This document shows, piece by piece, positions 51,501-62,500 of a stretch of 64,000 nucleotides of DNA. The DNA is taken from contig NZ_CP028136.1 of assembly GCF_003024155.1 (NCBI RefSeq), positions 2,108,001 to 2,172,000 on the forward strand, in the 5' to 3' direction. The position numbers and the translations under genes are program-made. The notes below the pieces were generated by a model. It saw only the letters and a list, made by a program, of their open reading frames with translations, was not told the DNA's origin and made no database searches. Source of the stretch: Christiangramia fulva. GTDB lineage: Bacteria; Bacteroidota; Bacteroidia; Flavobacteriales; Flavobacteriaceae. The first letter of the stretch is position 1. Each line of letters opens with the position of its first letter.

Positions 51501-53373
51501 CTGTTACTGTCCAGATAACGGTAGTTGTTCCTTTTGGGAAAACGGCTCCTGCCAGGGAACTGGTATTATTGAAATTATTAGTGATCGTAGCTCCTGAACA
51601 GTTATCCGCAAAGGAAGAGGGGTCAAATTCATTGCCCTGAACGGTATAATCACAGGAACCAGCATCGGTATTTTTATTCTGATCGGTTACACAACTGATA
51701 GTGGGTTTTTCATTATCGGAAACTGTCACATCAAAAGAACAGGTTTGGGTGTTATTTGACGCATCTGTTACTGTCCAGATAACGGTAGTTGTTCCTTTTG
51801 GGAAAACGGCTCCTGCCAGGGAACTGGTATTATTGAAATCATTGGTGATGGTAGCTCCTGTACAGTTATCGGCAAAGGAAGAGGGGTCAAATTCATTGCC
51901 CTGAACGGTATAATCACAGGAACCAGCATCGGTATTTTTATTCTGATTGGCTACACAACTGATAGTGGGTTTTTCATTATCGGTAATAGTCACATCAAAA
52001 GAACAGGTTTGGGTGTTATTTGACGCATCTGTTACTGTCCAGATAACGGTAGTTGTTCCTTTTGGGAAAACGGCTCCTGCCAGGGAACTGGTATTATTGA
52101 AATTGTTAGTGATCGTAGCTCCTGAACAATTATCGTTGAATGAAGTCGGATCAAATTCATTGCCCTGAACGGTATAATCACAGGAACCTGCATCGGTATT
52201 TTTGTTCTGATCGGCTACACAAGTGATAGTGGGTTTTTCATTATCAGAAACAGTCACATCAAAAGAACAGGTTTGGGTGTTATTTGAAGCATCTGTTACT
52301 GTCCAGATAACGGTAGTTGTTCCTTTTGGGAAAACGGCTCCTGCCAGGGAACTGGTATTATTGAAATCATTGGTGATGGTAGCTCCTGTACAGTTATCGG
52401 CAAAGGAAGTCGGATCAAATTCATTGCCCTGAACGGTATAATCACAGGAACCTGCATCGGTATTTTTATTCTGATCGGCTACACAAGTGATAGTGGGTTT
52501 TTCATTATCGGAAACTGTCACATCAAAAGAACAGGTTTGGGTGTTATTTGACGCATCTGTTACTGTCCAGATAACGGTAGTTGTTCCTTTTGGGAAAACG
52601 GCTCCTGCCAGGGAACTGGTATTATTGAAATTGTTAGTGATCGTAGCTCCTGAACAATTATCGTTGAATGAAGTCGGATCAAATTCATTGCCCTGAACGG
52701 TATAATCACAGGAACCTGCATCGGTATTTTTGTTCTGATCGGCTACACAAGTGATAGTGGGTTTTTCATTATCGGAAACAGTCACATCAAAAGAACAGGT
52801 TTGGGTGTTATTTGAAGCATCTGTTACTGTCCAGATAACGGTAGTTGTTCCTTTTGGGAAAACGGCTCCGGCCAGGGAACTGGTATTATTGAAATTATTG
52901 GTGATCGTAGCTCCTGAACAATTATCGTTGAATGAAGTCGGATCAAATTCATTGCCCTGAACGGTATAATCACAGGAACCTGCATCGGTATTTTTATTCT
53001 GATCGGCTACACAAGTGATTGTTGGGGCTACATTATCAACTGCAGTCACAGGAATTGTTGAAGGACCGTATGAGTTTCCTGAATTATCGGTTACACTTAA
53101 AGTATAATCACCCGGATATAAATTCGAAATGTTTTGAGAAGTACTTGTGTAAGCATTAGGGCCTGACCAGGAATAAGTATAAGAACCATCCCCGCCGGAA
53201 ACAGAAATTGCTATACTGCCGTCGTTTGAATTGTCACAGGTAGCATTGGTAACTGTGGAATTCACAGTTAGGCCTGTTGCCAAACCTGTGGAAGCAATAC
53301 TAAAACCGAATACGAAAACCAGAAATAAGATTAAAAATCCTCCGGTTTTCACCGATGAGGTAATTTTACGCAT
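45544..53373 (-). CDS. Giant T9SS-secreted surface protein with SprB and ten HYR repeats
   Basis: 2609 residues from ATG 53373 (the frame opens six bases earlier with TTG). Signal peptide MRKITSSVKTGGFLILFLVF.., then a SprB-type repeat (about 35-115), ten nearly identical 88-residue HYR units (118-997, each with paired Cys in TCVADQ, GSCDY, DNCSG/DNCTG and QTCSFDV), two or three degenerate HYR/Ig-like domains (1000-1250), a long MAM/jelly-roll-like region, a LamG domain (about 1745-1905), a conserved tail module (WLRPTVWDVPNAKG, IGGYGVYNL-type motifs), and a type A T9SS sorting domain over the last 80 residues. Extracellular, attached to or released from the cell surface; probable adhesin. 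It shares its last 1260 residues with the upstream giant gene. Confidence 0.9.
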   Translation of the reverse strand: MRKITSSVKTGGFLILFLVFVFGFSIASTGLATGLTVNSTVTNATCDNSNDGSIAISVSGGDGSYTYSWSGPNAYTSTSQNISNLYPGDYTLSVTDNSGNSYGPSTIPVTAVDNVAPTITCVADQNKNTDAGSCDYTVQGNEFDPTSFNDNCSGATITNNFNNTSSLAGAVFPKGTTTVIWTVTDASNNTQTCSFDVTVSDNEKPTITCVADQNKNTDAGSCDYTVQGNEFDPTSFNDNCSGATITNNFNNTSSLAGAVFPKGTTTVIWTVTDASNNTQTCSFDVTVSDNEKPTITCVADQNKNTDAGSCDYTVQGNEFDPTSFADNCTGATITNDFNNTSSLAGAVFPKGTTTVIWTVTDASNNTQTCSFDVTVSDNEKPTITCVADQNKNTDAGSCDYTVQGNEFDPTSFNDNCSGATITNNFNNTSSLAGAVFPKGTTTVIWTVTDASNNTQTCSFDVTITDNEKPTISCVANQNKNTDAGSCDYTVQGNEFDPSSFADNCTGATITNDFNNTSSLAGAVFPKGTTTVIWTVTDASNNTQTCSFDVTVSDNEKPTISCVTDQNKNTDAGSCDYTVQGNEFDPSSFADNCSGATITNNFNNTSSLAGAVFPKGTTTVIWTVTDASNNTQTCSFDVTVSDNEKPTITCVADQNKNTDAGSCDYTVQGNEFDPTSFADNCTGATITNDFNNTSSLAGAVFPKGTTTVIWTVTDASNNTQTCSFDVTVSDIEKPTITCVADQNKNTDAGSCDYTVQGNEFDPTSFADNCTGATITNDFNNTSSLAGAVFPKGTTTVIWTVTDASNNTQTCSFDVTVSDNEKPTITCVADQNKNTDAGSCDYTVQGNEFDPTSFNDNCSGATITNNFNNTSSLAGAVFPKGTTTVIWTVTDASNNTQTCSFDVTVSDNEKPTITCVADQNKNTDAGSCDYTVQGNEFDPTSFADNCTGATITNDFNNTSSLAGAVFPKETTTVIWTVTDASNNTQTCSFDVTVSDNEKPTASNPAAVNVQCEVPEADPSVVIDAADNCTTSPMVEWVSDVSDNNFNPEVVTRTYKVTDEAGNFIEVTQQIAIQDTEIPEIPTLPDIESECPLTIVAPTTTDNCDGVITGTTGLTDLSFDESETVYWIFTDASGNTTGTVAQNVIINNTVPPVPDVETLPIKEIRGCQISSISDLDIPTATDACEGTIEGKLSDDFVFPFSFSGTQTIVWEYIDSQGNTSTQEQNVKLIPEDINGGTIKGTFGSTEFEHQIDISSCGDQISVYLNLTGQIGNIVRWDKYAVNKGIWEEISNNSSSYTATFAAGAFESTYYRVLIQVGTCIEYSDTFYIRALPPGAPPTVTNQDEDNLYCLGEDVNLIAETNYKATQDAIPDSSGDFNVGQLNTQDPNGWLVDGQTGGFTAGGDAKKPRNWSGTNNHPFGGIEFDSEEGKFAIAQGNIGYTTTFESPIMDLSNAESASLDFDQAYFFANNDVASIEISLDGGSTYSTLEVIHPAGSGEKKWLTAGTAESTGVSDSTHYYFKDDNTSIPLDAYLGESNVRIRWSFTGTSDNSVWAMDNILVNKQVYVDTELEWTEGIGDPNENPLETGQTQVPINFIPDTPGIQQYGATALINGCRTYSEEGTDLIDLYISYSYAGEDIVYTSEECGHNQVQLNAYDNTITARENIAKGSFETPASGCRECDAPGTGDIGEWSWNGNSSSCGDVSFSDIHDPDAIFSAPAGTYTLTWTVAGCSNDVVVTITECDKIDFDGTDDHIDFSDNYDLNGNFSLEFWVKPNAINGTRTIFSKRDGNYSGTAKGYDLSIKDGTVFFNWNSAGTINSSPYKVDTSRWYHIAVVHTSSGEYKLYIDGIKLKTTGGAAPGENAYHAILGAMDVSGSEQAVNYFNGWIDEIRIWDVALTPEQMHIMMNQRLQASGTKVTGEVIPIQIPNLNWSDLRAYYRMDKIGIGCGNIIPAIGVEGKIINITTPQENTAPLPYISSQNGSWRDKNTWLRPTVWDVPNAKGINGDEIKWNIAETYHDIYSTAQNIYMLGLVSHSGELKMDGNVPSQTGQALTITHYLKLDGTINLEGESQLIQTEGSILDEASSGYLDRDQQGTENSFNYNYWSSPVSLQGQPNNYGFDIADVLMDGTNPASPAGISFNYQYHYADNAYSGPKRISTFWFYEFQGTADTYGEWSWFSETDLLEPGVGWSMKGTSGSAPVSSQQNYVFRGKPNNGNITLDISNGENRLVGNPYPSAIDGDQFIRDNLRDVEGGTASANIFNGSLYFWDHFGSRYSHYLVEYVGGYGVYNLSGGIPAIATDERIDATGQTSTKAPARYIPVAQGFFVNTVIDDAAAGNYSIAGGNITFRNAQRVFVKESSGDSYFLAPEKAKAKSVKQAEYTKDTRYKIRLSFSSPKGYHRQILVTADSNTKNGFDLGYDAPLIEDNAEDMYWLINESEYVIQAVPNFNRDQVLPLGIKIGEQGEFSIQIDKTENFEKGIDIYLHDKKDSIYFNLQKTAFKATAEPGYINDRYEIVFQKPSENNDATDPDMIATDLKVDYLRNSQEIVLSNPDLLDVRHVELYTLNGQLIKNFDNLNISKAIYLPVERPLSAAVYVVRVFTSEKEYSKKVIISE
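50383..53022 (-). repeat. Ten tandem 264-bp units encoding HYR domains
   Basis: Exact period 264 bases (88 codons). Units differ at few positions, which fall into two main versions: one with NDNCSG..TNNF (units 1, 2, 4, 9) and one with ADNCTG..TNDF (units 3, 5, 7, 8, 10); unit 6 is a hybrid. The near-identity at DNA level, including synonymous sites, points to recent expansion or gene conversion. The opposite strand carries a repeated spurious 69-residue frame. Confidence 0.97.
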
Positions 53374-53525
53374 ACGCAACCGAATTTAAAACTATCGGTA
53401 AAAGTACACATAAAATCGATTAAACGCACAAAAAAGTAAAATTATTTGTATTTAAATCGCTTTATTTCAGTTAAGTAGCTAATAAAATCGGCAAAAGGAT
53501 CATTTTTGTAAGATTATACTTTCAT
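53374..53525 (-). other. Spacer between the two giant genes
   Basis: 152 AT-rich bases with no terminator hairpin that I can see. A weak -7 candidate TACTTTTA lies about 20-30 bases before the downstream ATG, so the second gene may have its own promoter or be read through from the first. Not resolvable by eye. Confidence 0.3.
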
Positions 53526-56500
53526 TTATTTAACTATTATTTTCTTGTTGGTAATAGCATTTTCAGAAAATACTTTTACAATATAAACTCCAGAACGTAC
53601 CGGACGCATTTCCCGCACGGTTTCCATTTCTGTTGGTATATCTTCGAATTGTTGTATAATTTTTCCAGCCATATCGAAGATCATTACCCTGGAGATTTCC
53701 AGTAGATCAGGATTGTTGATCTTAACCTGGTTTTTGAAGGTGCTGTAGCTTATATCAAAAAGTCCGTCTACGACAGGTAAATCCTCGGGATTATCAAGTT
53801 CCGGTTTAAAGAAAACAATTTCAAAGCGATCTTTTATTTCACCGCCTTCAGCTGTACCTACGTAGGCCTGCTTTCTTATATTATGAATAGTATCCAGAGT
53901 TTTATCTTTAAGATAAACAGGTTTTTTAACCGGCCAGTTTTCGGTGCTATCGATCTGGATTGAAAACTCTCCTTTTTCTTTTAATTTAATAGCGAGAGGG
54001 AGAACCTGTTCCTGATCAAAATTGCCCACGGCCTGGATCACATATGGATAATCTTTAATCAACCAGTACATATCTTCTAAATTGTCCTCAATTAAAGGCG
54101 CATCATAGCCTAGATCAAAATTATTGGAAGTAAGTGGATCTTCAGTTACAAGAATCTGACGGTGATAACCGGAGGGGGAATTATATTTTAATCTGATTTT
54201 AGGTCTTGAATCCGTTTCAACATTAGACTTTGATTTTGAGCTTTTTTCTGGTGATAGAAAAACAGAGGGATCACCTTTTTCTGTAGCATAAATTCTCTGA
54301 CTGTTTTTAAAAGTAAAGCTTCCACCGTCTATAGTAATCCCTGCATCGGTCATTGCATCATCCTGGGTGCTGTTGATAAAAAAGCCCTGAGCTACCGGTA
54401 TGTACTGCATTGGTTCCTTTCCTCCAGTTTGATTATTTGCATTAATACGTTCATCAACTGAAATGGCTTCGGTTCCACCTGCTAAGGTGAAAGTGGCGTA
54501 CCCTCCAATATACTCTTCAAGGATGTGTGTTTTATTGGCAAAATGATCCCAAAAATAAACTACACCGTTAAAAGCATTCCAATCACTTTGTCCTCCTGCA
54601 ACATTTTCCAGATTATCTTTAATGAATTGTTTAGCATCTATGGCTGAGGGATATGGATTACCAATTAGGTAATTTTGACCTTTTCCTATTGAAAGTGTGA
54701 TATCCCCATTATGAGGTTTTCCTTTAAAGACGTAGTTCTGTGGTGTATCTATTTCAACTGTTCCATCGGTTCCCTTCATGGAATATCCTGAGCCGGTAGG
54801 AGTGCTTCCGTCTGAGCCTAAATAAGTCCAATCACCGTAGGTGTCAGCTGTTCCTCCAATAAAATTCCAGATCCATTCGTTGCTGATGGTTATATTAGGC
54901 GATGTAACAGGTCCGTCTGCCACATAATAGCCATCCTTGAAATCTATTCCTTTTGGATTAGCTGAGTTTGTACCGTCTAAAAGTACCTCACCTACCGCAT
55001 AATCTGCATTATTCGAGGCTCCCTGTGCGCTAACAGGACTTGACCAGTAATTATAATTAAAACTGCTCATTCTTCCCTGTTGGTCTCTTTCTAACCAGCC
55101 TCCACTACTTTCATCAAGAATGCTTCCTTCATCCTGGAGCAACTGGGATTCGCCTACCAGATCCATATTACCGTTAAGTAATAAATAATGAGTAACCCGA
55201 ATGAACTGTCCACTATTGGTTTCATCCATCGCACTGCCGGGATTTGCAACGGTTAACACCGTACCGGGAGTCTCCTCTTTTAATCCTAAAACGGTTATAT
55301 TCTTGGCATCTGATGAAATATTATTGAAAGTTCTTACAATATTCCAGTCAATAAAAGTGCTATTATCTATTCCTTTTGCATTAGGAATATCCCAGACGTC
55401 AGGTCTTAGCCAGGTATTTATTTCTGTCCATTTTCCATCATTCGCAGAAAGATAAGGAAGCGGCGCCGTGTTTTGCTGATCAGTTTCCATGTTATGGAGA
55501 ATTCCAGGAATGGAATTAGTCGCTAAATCTGGAGTTTGACCATTTTGTGGCATCAGTGCTGCATCGAAAGTAATCGGACTTCCTGGAAGGGGATCGGGAT
55601 TTGAAGAAATGAGTCTGTAATACCCTGCAAGATCAGAATAAGTCAATCCTCCCGGAACAGGCATAGGAATTTCCACTCCCATATTAGCAGCATTTTGCAG
55701 GTGTTGGTTCATCATAAATCGTATCTGATCCTGGGTCAAATCTGTTTTCCAAATTCGTACCTCCTCAATCCAGCCGGAGTAATAATTTTCAGGCTCTTTT
55801 GTTGAAGCATTCCATCTTGCACCAATTAAGGTTTTGGTTTCTCCTACTCCGGAAATTGAGTTTGAACTTTGAGAAATTCCGTCAATATAAAGTGTACCGC
55901 TACTTGTATATGCTATATGATACCACCTGCCATTTGTTTGAATGGAGGAGGGAAGGTCATTCATTTTTATTTCAAATCCGGGACCGGCAATAATTGTTCC
56001 TGTAGAAGCTTCAGGACGAATCCATGCCTCTATACTATAGCTGCTGCCGGTATAATTTGTTCCAAGATCTACATAATCATCCACTCCGTCAAAATCAAGA
56101 GTAGTGCAATCAACAAAATCAAAAGTAACATCTGTGTAAGTAACGGGACAGGTGTCGGGACTTTCAGGATCTTTTGTCACTTCCCAACGCAAGGTATAAG
56201 TACCATCTATCGGAGGTAAAAAGGTCGCATTTGGATCATTCACTGCAGCTAAAGATGTGTCAGAATTCTGGAAGTTATCTGGAGAAAATGTGTATCCTGC
56301 GGGACCTGAAATTACATTCCAAGCCAGAGTAGATGCATCATCTTCCGGGAAACTGGTAAGATTTCCTTCCTGATTAGCTCCCGTTAAGGTTCCGGTTAAA
56401 TTTACGGTGGCATCCCCACAGCTTCCTACTACTGCCGCAGCAGTGGTAGTATAACTGTCATAAACATATACTGATATAGTCTCGAAATTTTCTACATCAG

Positions 56501-59500
56501 TACAGGTATTACCATTAGAATCCAAAATTATTTTTGTACGAATTTCAAAAGTGTTCCAGCCTATTTGGGTGGGAGTGTACATTTCAGTATTGCTGTTTCC
56601 GATGTATACCGGATTGTCGGGATCGGTATAATCATTCCATTCCATGGTAACATCCTGAGGGCCATCTGGAATGGTGATTTCATCCAAAGCCCAAACATCA
56701 CCATCTCTTACTCCTTTAAAATGGAAACGAATTCTCAAATTAGTATAACCTACATAATCTCCGAGATCAATCTCAATTTTATTTTCTGGGCGGGTATCAG
56801 GTGTTCCATCCCCAAACTTATCCTCATTGCCGCTTTTTAAAGGCCCCGTTCTGGTATAAAGAGAAGTATAATTTCCACCTCCATTAGTAGAAATTTCAAC
56901 GGCGATAGACGCGCCTGAGGTAAGGTTATAAGCCTGATCAAAAGTAAGAATAGCCTGGTCCATATCAGTTATTCCAAATACAGGTGTTTCAAGGGTTGCC
57001 TGGTTATTACCAGAAATAATCGCAAAACCTTTATTTCCGTCATTATCAACACTGGAATCCCATCGTGTAAGACCGGCGCTGTTTGTGCTTATATTTGCCG
57101 TGATAAAGTCATGAGGCACCGTTCTTAGCCACAAATCTGGACGAATATTATCTGCACTGCTATCAAAATTCAGATCTTTAGTGCTTCCATCTCGTCTCAC
57201 TCTCCAACCAAAATTAGCTATAGAAGAATTGTCAAAATTTCCACCATCGAATTCACCAAAACTATTGCCATAGCCGGTTTCTGAAGTTAGGGTAACCTGC
57301 TCTCCAAAACAGACTTTTTCCGGGTTAACAGTAACAGGACTTGGTTTTATATCTGATGGGATGATACTAATAATTGCTGTTTTGGAATAAGCATTGGGAG
57401 TACAGGCACCACTTTCTATTTCCACTCTGAAAACCGTAGATTCTGAAAGATTTAAGGTTTCAATATCTGATCCTGTGAGGGTGGGTTCGGTAAAATTAGG
57501 AATGGTATTCCAGGTAGTGGTTGAGCTGCCATGATATTCCCAGGCAACAATATCACCTTCAGAACCAGTGAGGTTTAGATCAATAGCATATCCAGGCGCC
57601 GGATTTTCACAGATCATGAAAACCCTTTCTCCATTGGCAAAATTTAATTCTCCTCCAACAGGTACAGGATCTACTCCAACCGTATGTTCGGCAGAATAGG
57701 CTTCCTCGCAAACGCCTCTGGTAAGCACTGCCCTAAAAGTAGTGGCTTTGGTAAGATTTAAACTGCTAAAATCATAAGTGGTGAGTCCCGCTGAATTTGG
57801 CAGGGCTGTCCAGGCGCTGGTAGTACTGTCCATATATTCCCAACGATCAATTGTTCCTTCGTGGCCAGAAAGCGTAATTGAACCGCCGGTATTATTTTCG
57901 CAAACACTTGGAGGTCCTTCAAGTGTTCCGCCCTCAGGTTTTGGATCTACGGTAATTGTAAATTCAGAAGTGTTAGTGCAGCCTTTATCATTTGTTCCTG
58001 TAACCTGGTAAACAATTTCTCCAGAGACATTCGGAGTCACTGTTATTTCAGAGGTCGTTCCAATTTCTATTCCGTCAAGCTTCCAGCTATAGGAAGTGGC
58101 TCCTGTTGCCTGAAGGCTTGTAGAATTTCCTAAACAAATTTCAGAATCTGAACCTGAAACTACGGAAATCTGGATATTTGGGAGCTCATTGATATTCACT
58201 TCAACTTTTGTACGATCGCTTTCACATCCATTTTCAAAGGTTTGGCTTATCCAATATGAAATCAACTTTACTTGATTTGTAGGTGGGACGGGTGCACTTA
58301 TAGAATTTCCACCGGTAGCTGCGTCATACCAATTTATTGTAGCACCATTAGCCGGTGTTATTGACAAGGCATCAACCACTTCTTCATTATGACAGAAATC
58401 ATATGTTATAGTTTGAGTGGAAACTGGATCTGGTTTGTCTAAAACAGTAACTTTTAATTCTGCTGGATCACTTTCGCAGCTGTTAGGATTCTTCTGTGTT
58501 ACCCAATACGATGTTACACCAGGTTCACCGGTTTCAGGAGTAATATCAGTGCCTAAATATACCAGATTGCCATCTGCATCCTTATTATACCACAGCAATG
58601 AGTTTCCATCTTCGGCAGTGGCAGTTAAGGCGGCTGCACTTGAATTTAAGCAATATTCTAAATCTGTAGTTGCGGGAGCGGAAGGTCTTGCATTCACCCT
58701 GAAAGTAAATGTTTTTGAAGTAGCTTCAGGACAGGTGAAATAATCGGGACCGTCTATTGCAACCGCATAGACACCAGAATCATCTGTGGTGATATTTTCA
58801 ATGGTCAAAGTGCCGGAATATACTCCATCCGTTCCGGTAGGACCAGTTTCTGTCATTGTGTATTTGCCAGATGTTTGTGAAATAGGATTTCCATCTTTGA
58901 TCCATGTGAAAGTGAGGGCAGCCCCGTTAGCATGAGCTTCGTACTCAAAAGACAAAGTGTCAAAATCTTCTTCACAAATAGTTTTATCTTCAACAGGTTT
59001 TGTAATAATAATATTTTCATCAACGTTCAAGGTAACGGGATCAGATGTAATCGCACCGCAAATTCCATTACTGCTACTTACTACTACGTGATATTCGCCT
59101 GCATCAGTTGAGGTTGCATTGTTGAAATGTAACTTAGGGTTGGTCTCACCATTTAATTGAATGAAATTGCCTGAGCCATCATTTTTATACCACTGGTATT
59201 TTAAATTATCTCCGGATGCAATTACTTCAAAATCGGCTGGTTCACTGGAGCATATTCCATAATTTTCTGGTTGAGTAGTGATTTTTACTTGTTCAAAAAT
59301 CTCAATTTCGGTTGTAGCTATCACCTCCGAGCAGCCATTTGAAGACGTTACAGTATAAGTTATGGTATGGGAACCAACAGAACTGTTTGATGGGTTGATA
59401 TTTCCATTAGCGTCAATAGCCAATCCATCAGTACTGGTAAAAGTGCCTCCTTCATAAGCTCCCTTGGTTCCAGAATAAATGACCGAATAGTCATTATTAT

Positions 59501-62500
59501 CCGAATTGCAAAAAGTATTTGGAGAATAACTAATTTCAACCTGAGGAAGTTGCGTGATTTGAACTTCTGTTGTAGTGACAAATGTTTCACATGAGCCAGA
59601 AGAAACAGTGTATTTAACCGTATAGGTTCCCAGGCTACTATTTGCTGGATTGATTTCACCGGAATCTGTATCGAGATCTAATCCGCCTGGAGTTGATGAA
59701 AAAGTGCCGCCCTCATAATTACCTACTCCATTGGTAAATGAAACGGCTTTTAAGGAATTGTCTGAGTTACAGAAAGGCGATCCATAAGAAATTTCGACTG
59801 AGGGAGAGGCATTAATAACAACCGTAGTAGTAGCCGTTGCAGTTTCACATCCTTCCGGAGTGTCGTAGTTAACTGTATAGGTGCCGGGGTCACTGCTTCC
59901 GGGTATAATTTCACCGGTTGTTGCATTCAATACTAAACCTGCAGGAGAAGAATAAAAGTTACCTCCTTGATATTCTCCTGTCCCGTTTAATTCAACATTT
60001 ACTGAACCGGCTTGAGATGAGCAAAATTCTCCTGTATAGGATATGGAAGCCGTAGGATCAGGTTTGATAATTAACTGTCCGGTTTGAGTTGCCTGAACAC
60101 AACTTCCTGCTGTGGTAACAGTATAGTCGAAAGTTCCCGATTCTGTTGGTTTTCCTGATAAAGTAAAGATTCCGTTACTGAAGTTTCCACTTATCCCTGC
60201 AGGTAAGCCTGTTGCTGAAGCACCTGTACCCGGACTTGTAATTGTAAATGCAATAGCACCAAGTGCCGTATTTATACAAATTTCCTGATCCTTATTTGAA
60301 GGAGAATTAATGGTGGGGTCAGGATTGACGGTAATAGTACCTGTTTGGGTTGTATTTACACAATTACCTGTGGTTGTAACCGTATAGTTAAAGATTCCTG
60401 CTTCGGTTGGTGTTCCGATAATTTTAAAGTTTCCGGCACTGAAATTTCCGTTTAATCCTGCTGGCAAACCTGCAACACTAACATTGGTTACGGAGGTATT
60501 TGTGGTAAAAGAAATTTCGCTAATGGCAGTATTAATGCAAATTTCCTGATTTTTATTGGCAGGGTCATTAATTGTTTGATTCGGGTTTACCGTAATAGTA
60601 CCGGTTTGAGAAGTTTGTTGACTTGAGCAACTCCCTGTGGTGTTAACTTTATAATTAAAAGTCCCGGCCTGTGTAGGTGTGCCACTAATGGTAAATACAC
60701 CAGAAGAAAATGAACCTGTAACACCAGTTGGTAATCCTGTGACAGAAGCACCGGTTCCGGCATTTGCAATATTGAAATTAATAGCTGCAATTGCATTATT
60801 AATACAGACTGTCTGATTTTTATTTGACGGGTCTGAGATTGTGGCATCCTTTAAAACAGTAATAACCATTTGGTCTTCTTTTGGACCACAGGAACCGGCA
60901 GGATCTATAGAGGTTATTTTGATGGTTATTGTACCTCCACTATTGCTAATAGAGCTGGGTAAAGTGTAAGTTCCAGTAAGATTACCTCCTCCATTAGAAA
61001 AAGTTCCACCAGAAACACTAGCGCTCCACGACCAATCTTTAGATTTGGTAATTACTCCACCTATTTCCCCAGCTAACTGGATGGAAGTAGTGCCTTTACA
61101 CACAGTTTGGTCAGGTCCTGCATTAACATAAACCACTGTACCGGTTGATATTGATTCTGAAACGAATTGGGATGAATCTCCACATTCATTATGTGCGGTT
61201 ACTTTCACAGTACCTGGCTGGGCATTTGAGGTTGCAGTGACTGTAACCATATTTGTTCCATCTCCGGAGGTTATATTCCAGCCACTGGGAAAAATCCAGG
61301 AATAAGAAGTTGCACCTGTTACTGGCTGTACCTTATATATTAAACCTGAGACAACTGGACATACCGCAGTTGGATTATAGGAAGGATCAGAATTGTCGAA
61401 AGCAGGAGTAATTCCTGTAATATCCGAGTCTACCTGAATAGAAATTTCATTACTTTCTGCTGTAGGTGTTGCAAGACAGTCAGCGTTTGAAGTCATAATT
61501 ACCTTGACCTTCTGGCCAGTTGTTAGACTATTTGTAGTAAATGTATTTCTATTTGTACCAACGTTAGAGTCATTAACCTGCCATTGATAAGATGGAGATG
61601 CGCCGCCATTTGTAGCGGAAGCAGTAAAAGTAATAGAGCTTCCAGAACAAATAATATTATTATTGTCATCAGAACTAATTGAAACTGATGGAGTTAAATT
61701 AGGATTTACATTTACGGTGATTACATTGCTGGTTGCTGTAGGAGTTGCCAGGCAGGTTTCATTTGAAGTCATTATCACGCTAATACTCTGACCATCGGTG
61801 AGGGCATCAGTAGTGAAAGTGCTACTGTTAGAGCCAGCATTTGAACCATTAACTTTCCATTGATAAGAAGGGCTGGATCCACCATTGATTGGTGTGGCTG
61901 TAAAAGTTATACTATTACCGGCGCAGATATCCGAATCACTTGCCTCGATTGTAACTTCTGGAGTGAGATTGTCGTTTACTGTAGTTGATATAGAGTTGCT
62001 GGTTACGGTAGCCTGGGTAACACAAGTTTCACTTGAGGTCATTTCAACGCTAACGTTTTGACCGTTAGTTAAGCTGTTTGTTGAAAAGGTAGCACTATTA
62101 GTTCCGGCATTGGCGTCGTCTATTTTCCATTGATAAGATGGAGAGTTACCTCCATTGGTTGGTGTAGCAGTAAAAGTTACCGTAGTTCCTTCGCAAATCT
62201 CATTGTCTGTTTCCGAAGATGATATCGAGACCGAAGGAGTTAGGTTTTGATTAATAGTGATTAAACCATTTAAGCTGGATGAATCACCGCAAGTGCCTGT
62301 AGCGTGAATTGTAAAATTATGGGTACCTACTTGCGAACTAGAACCGCTGATGGTAAAAAGTCCTCCGGAAATACTTCCTGATATTCCGGATGGCAGTCCG
62401 GTTACCATGGCATCAGTTCCGGTTTCTCCTATGTCATAAATAATATCATCAATAGCTTCATCCTGGCAAACTTCCTGAGTGCTATTACCAGAATTAAGGT

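Noticed and set aside
50372..52960. Series of 69-residue plus-strand frames repeated every 264 bases
   Set aside because: They are antisense shadows of the HYR units of the minus-strand giant gene.
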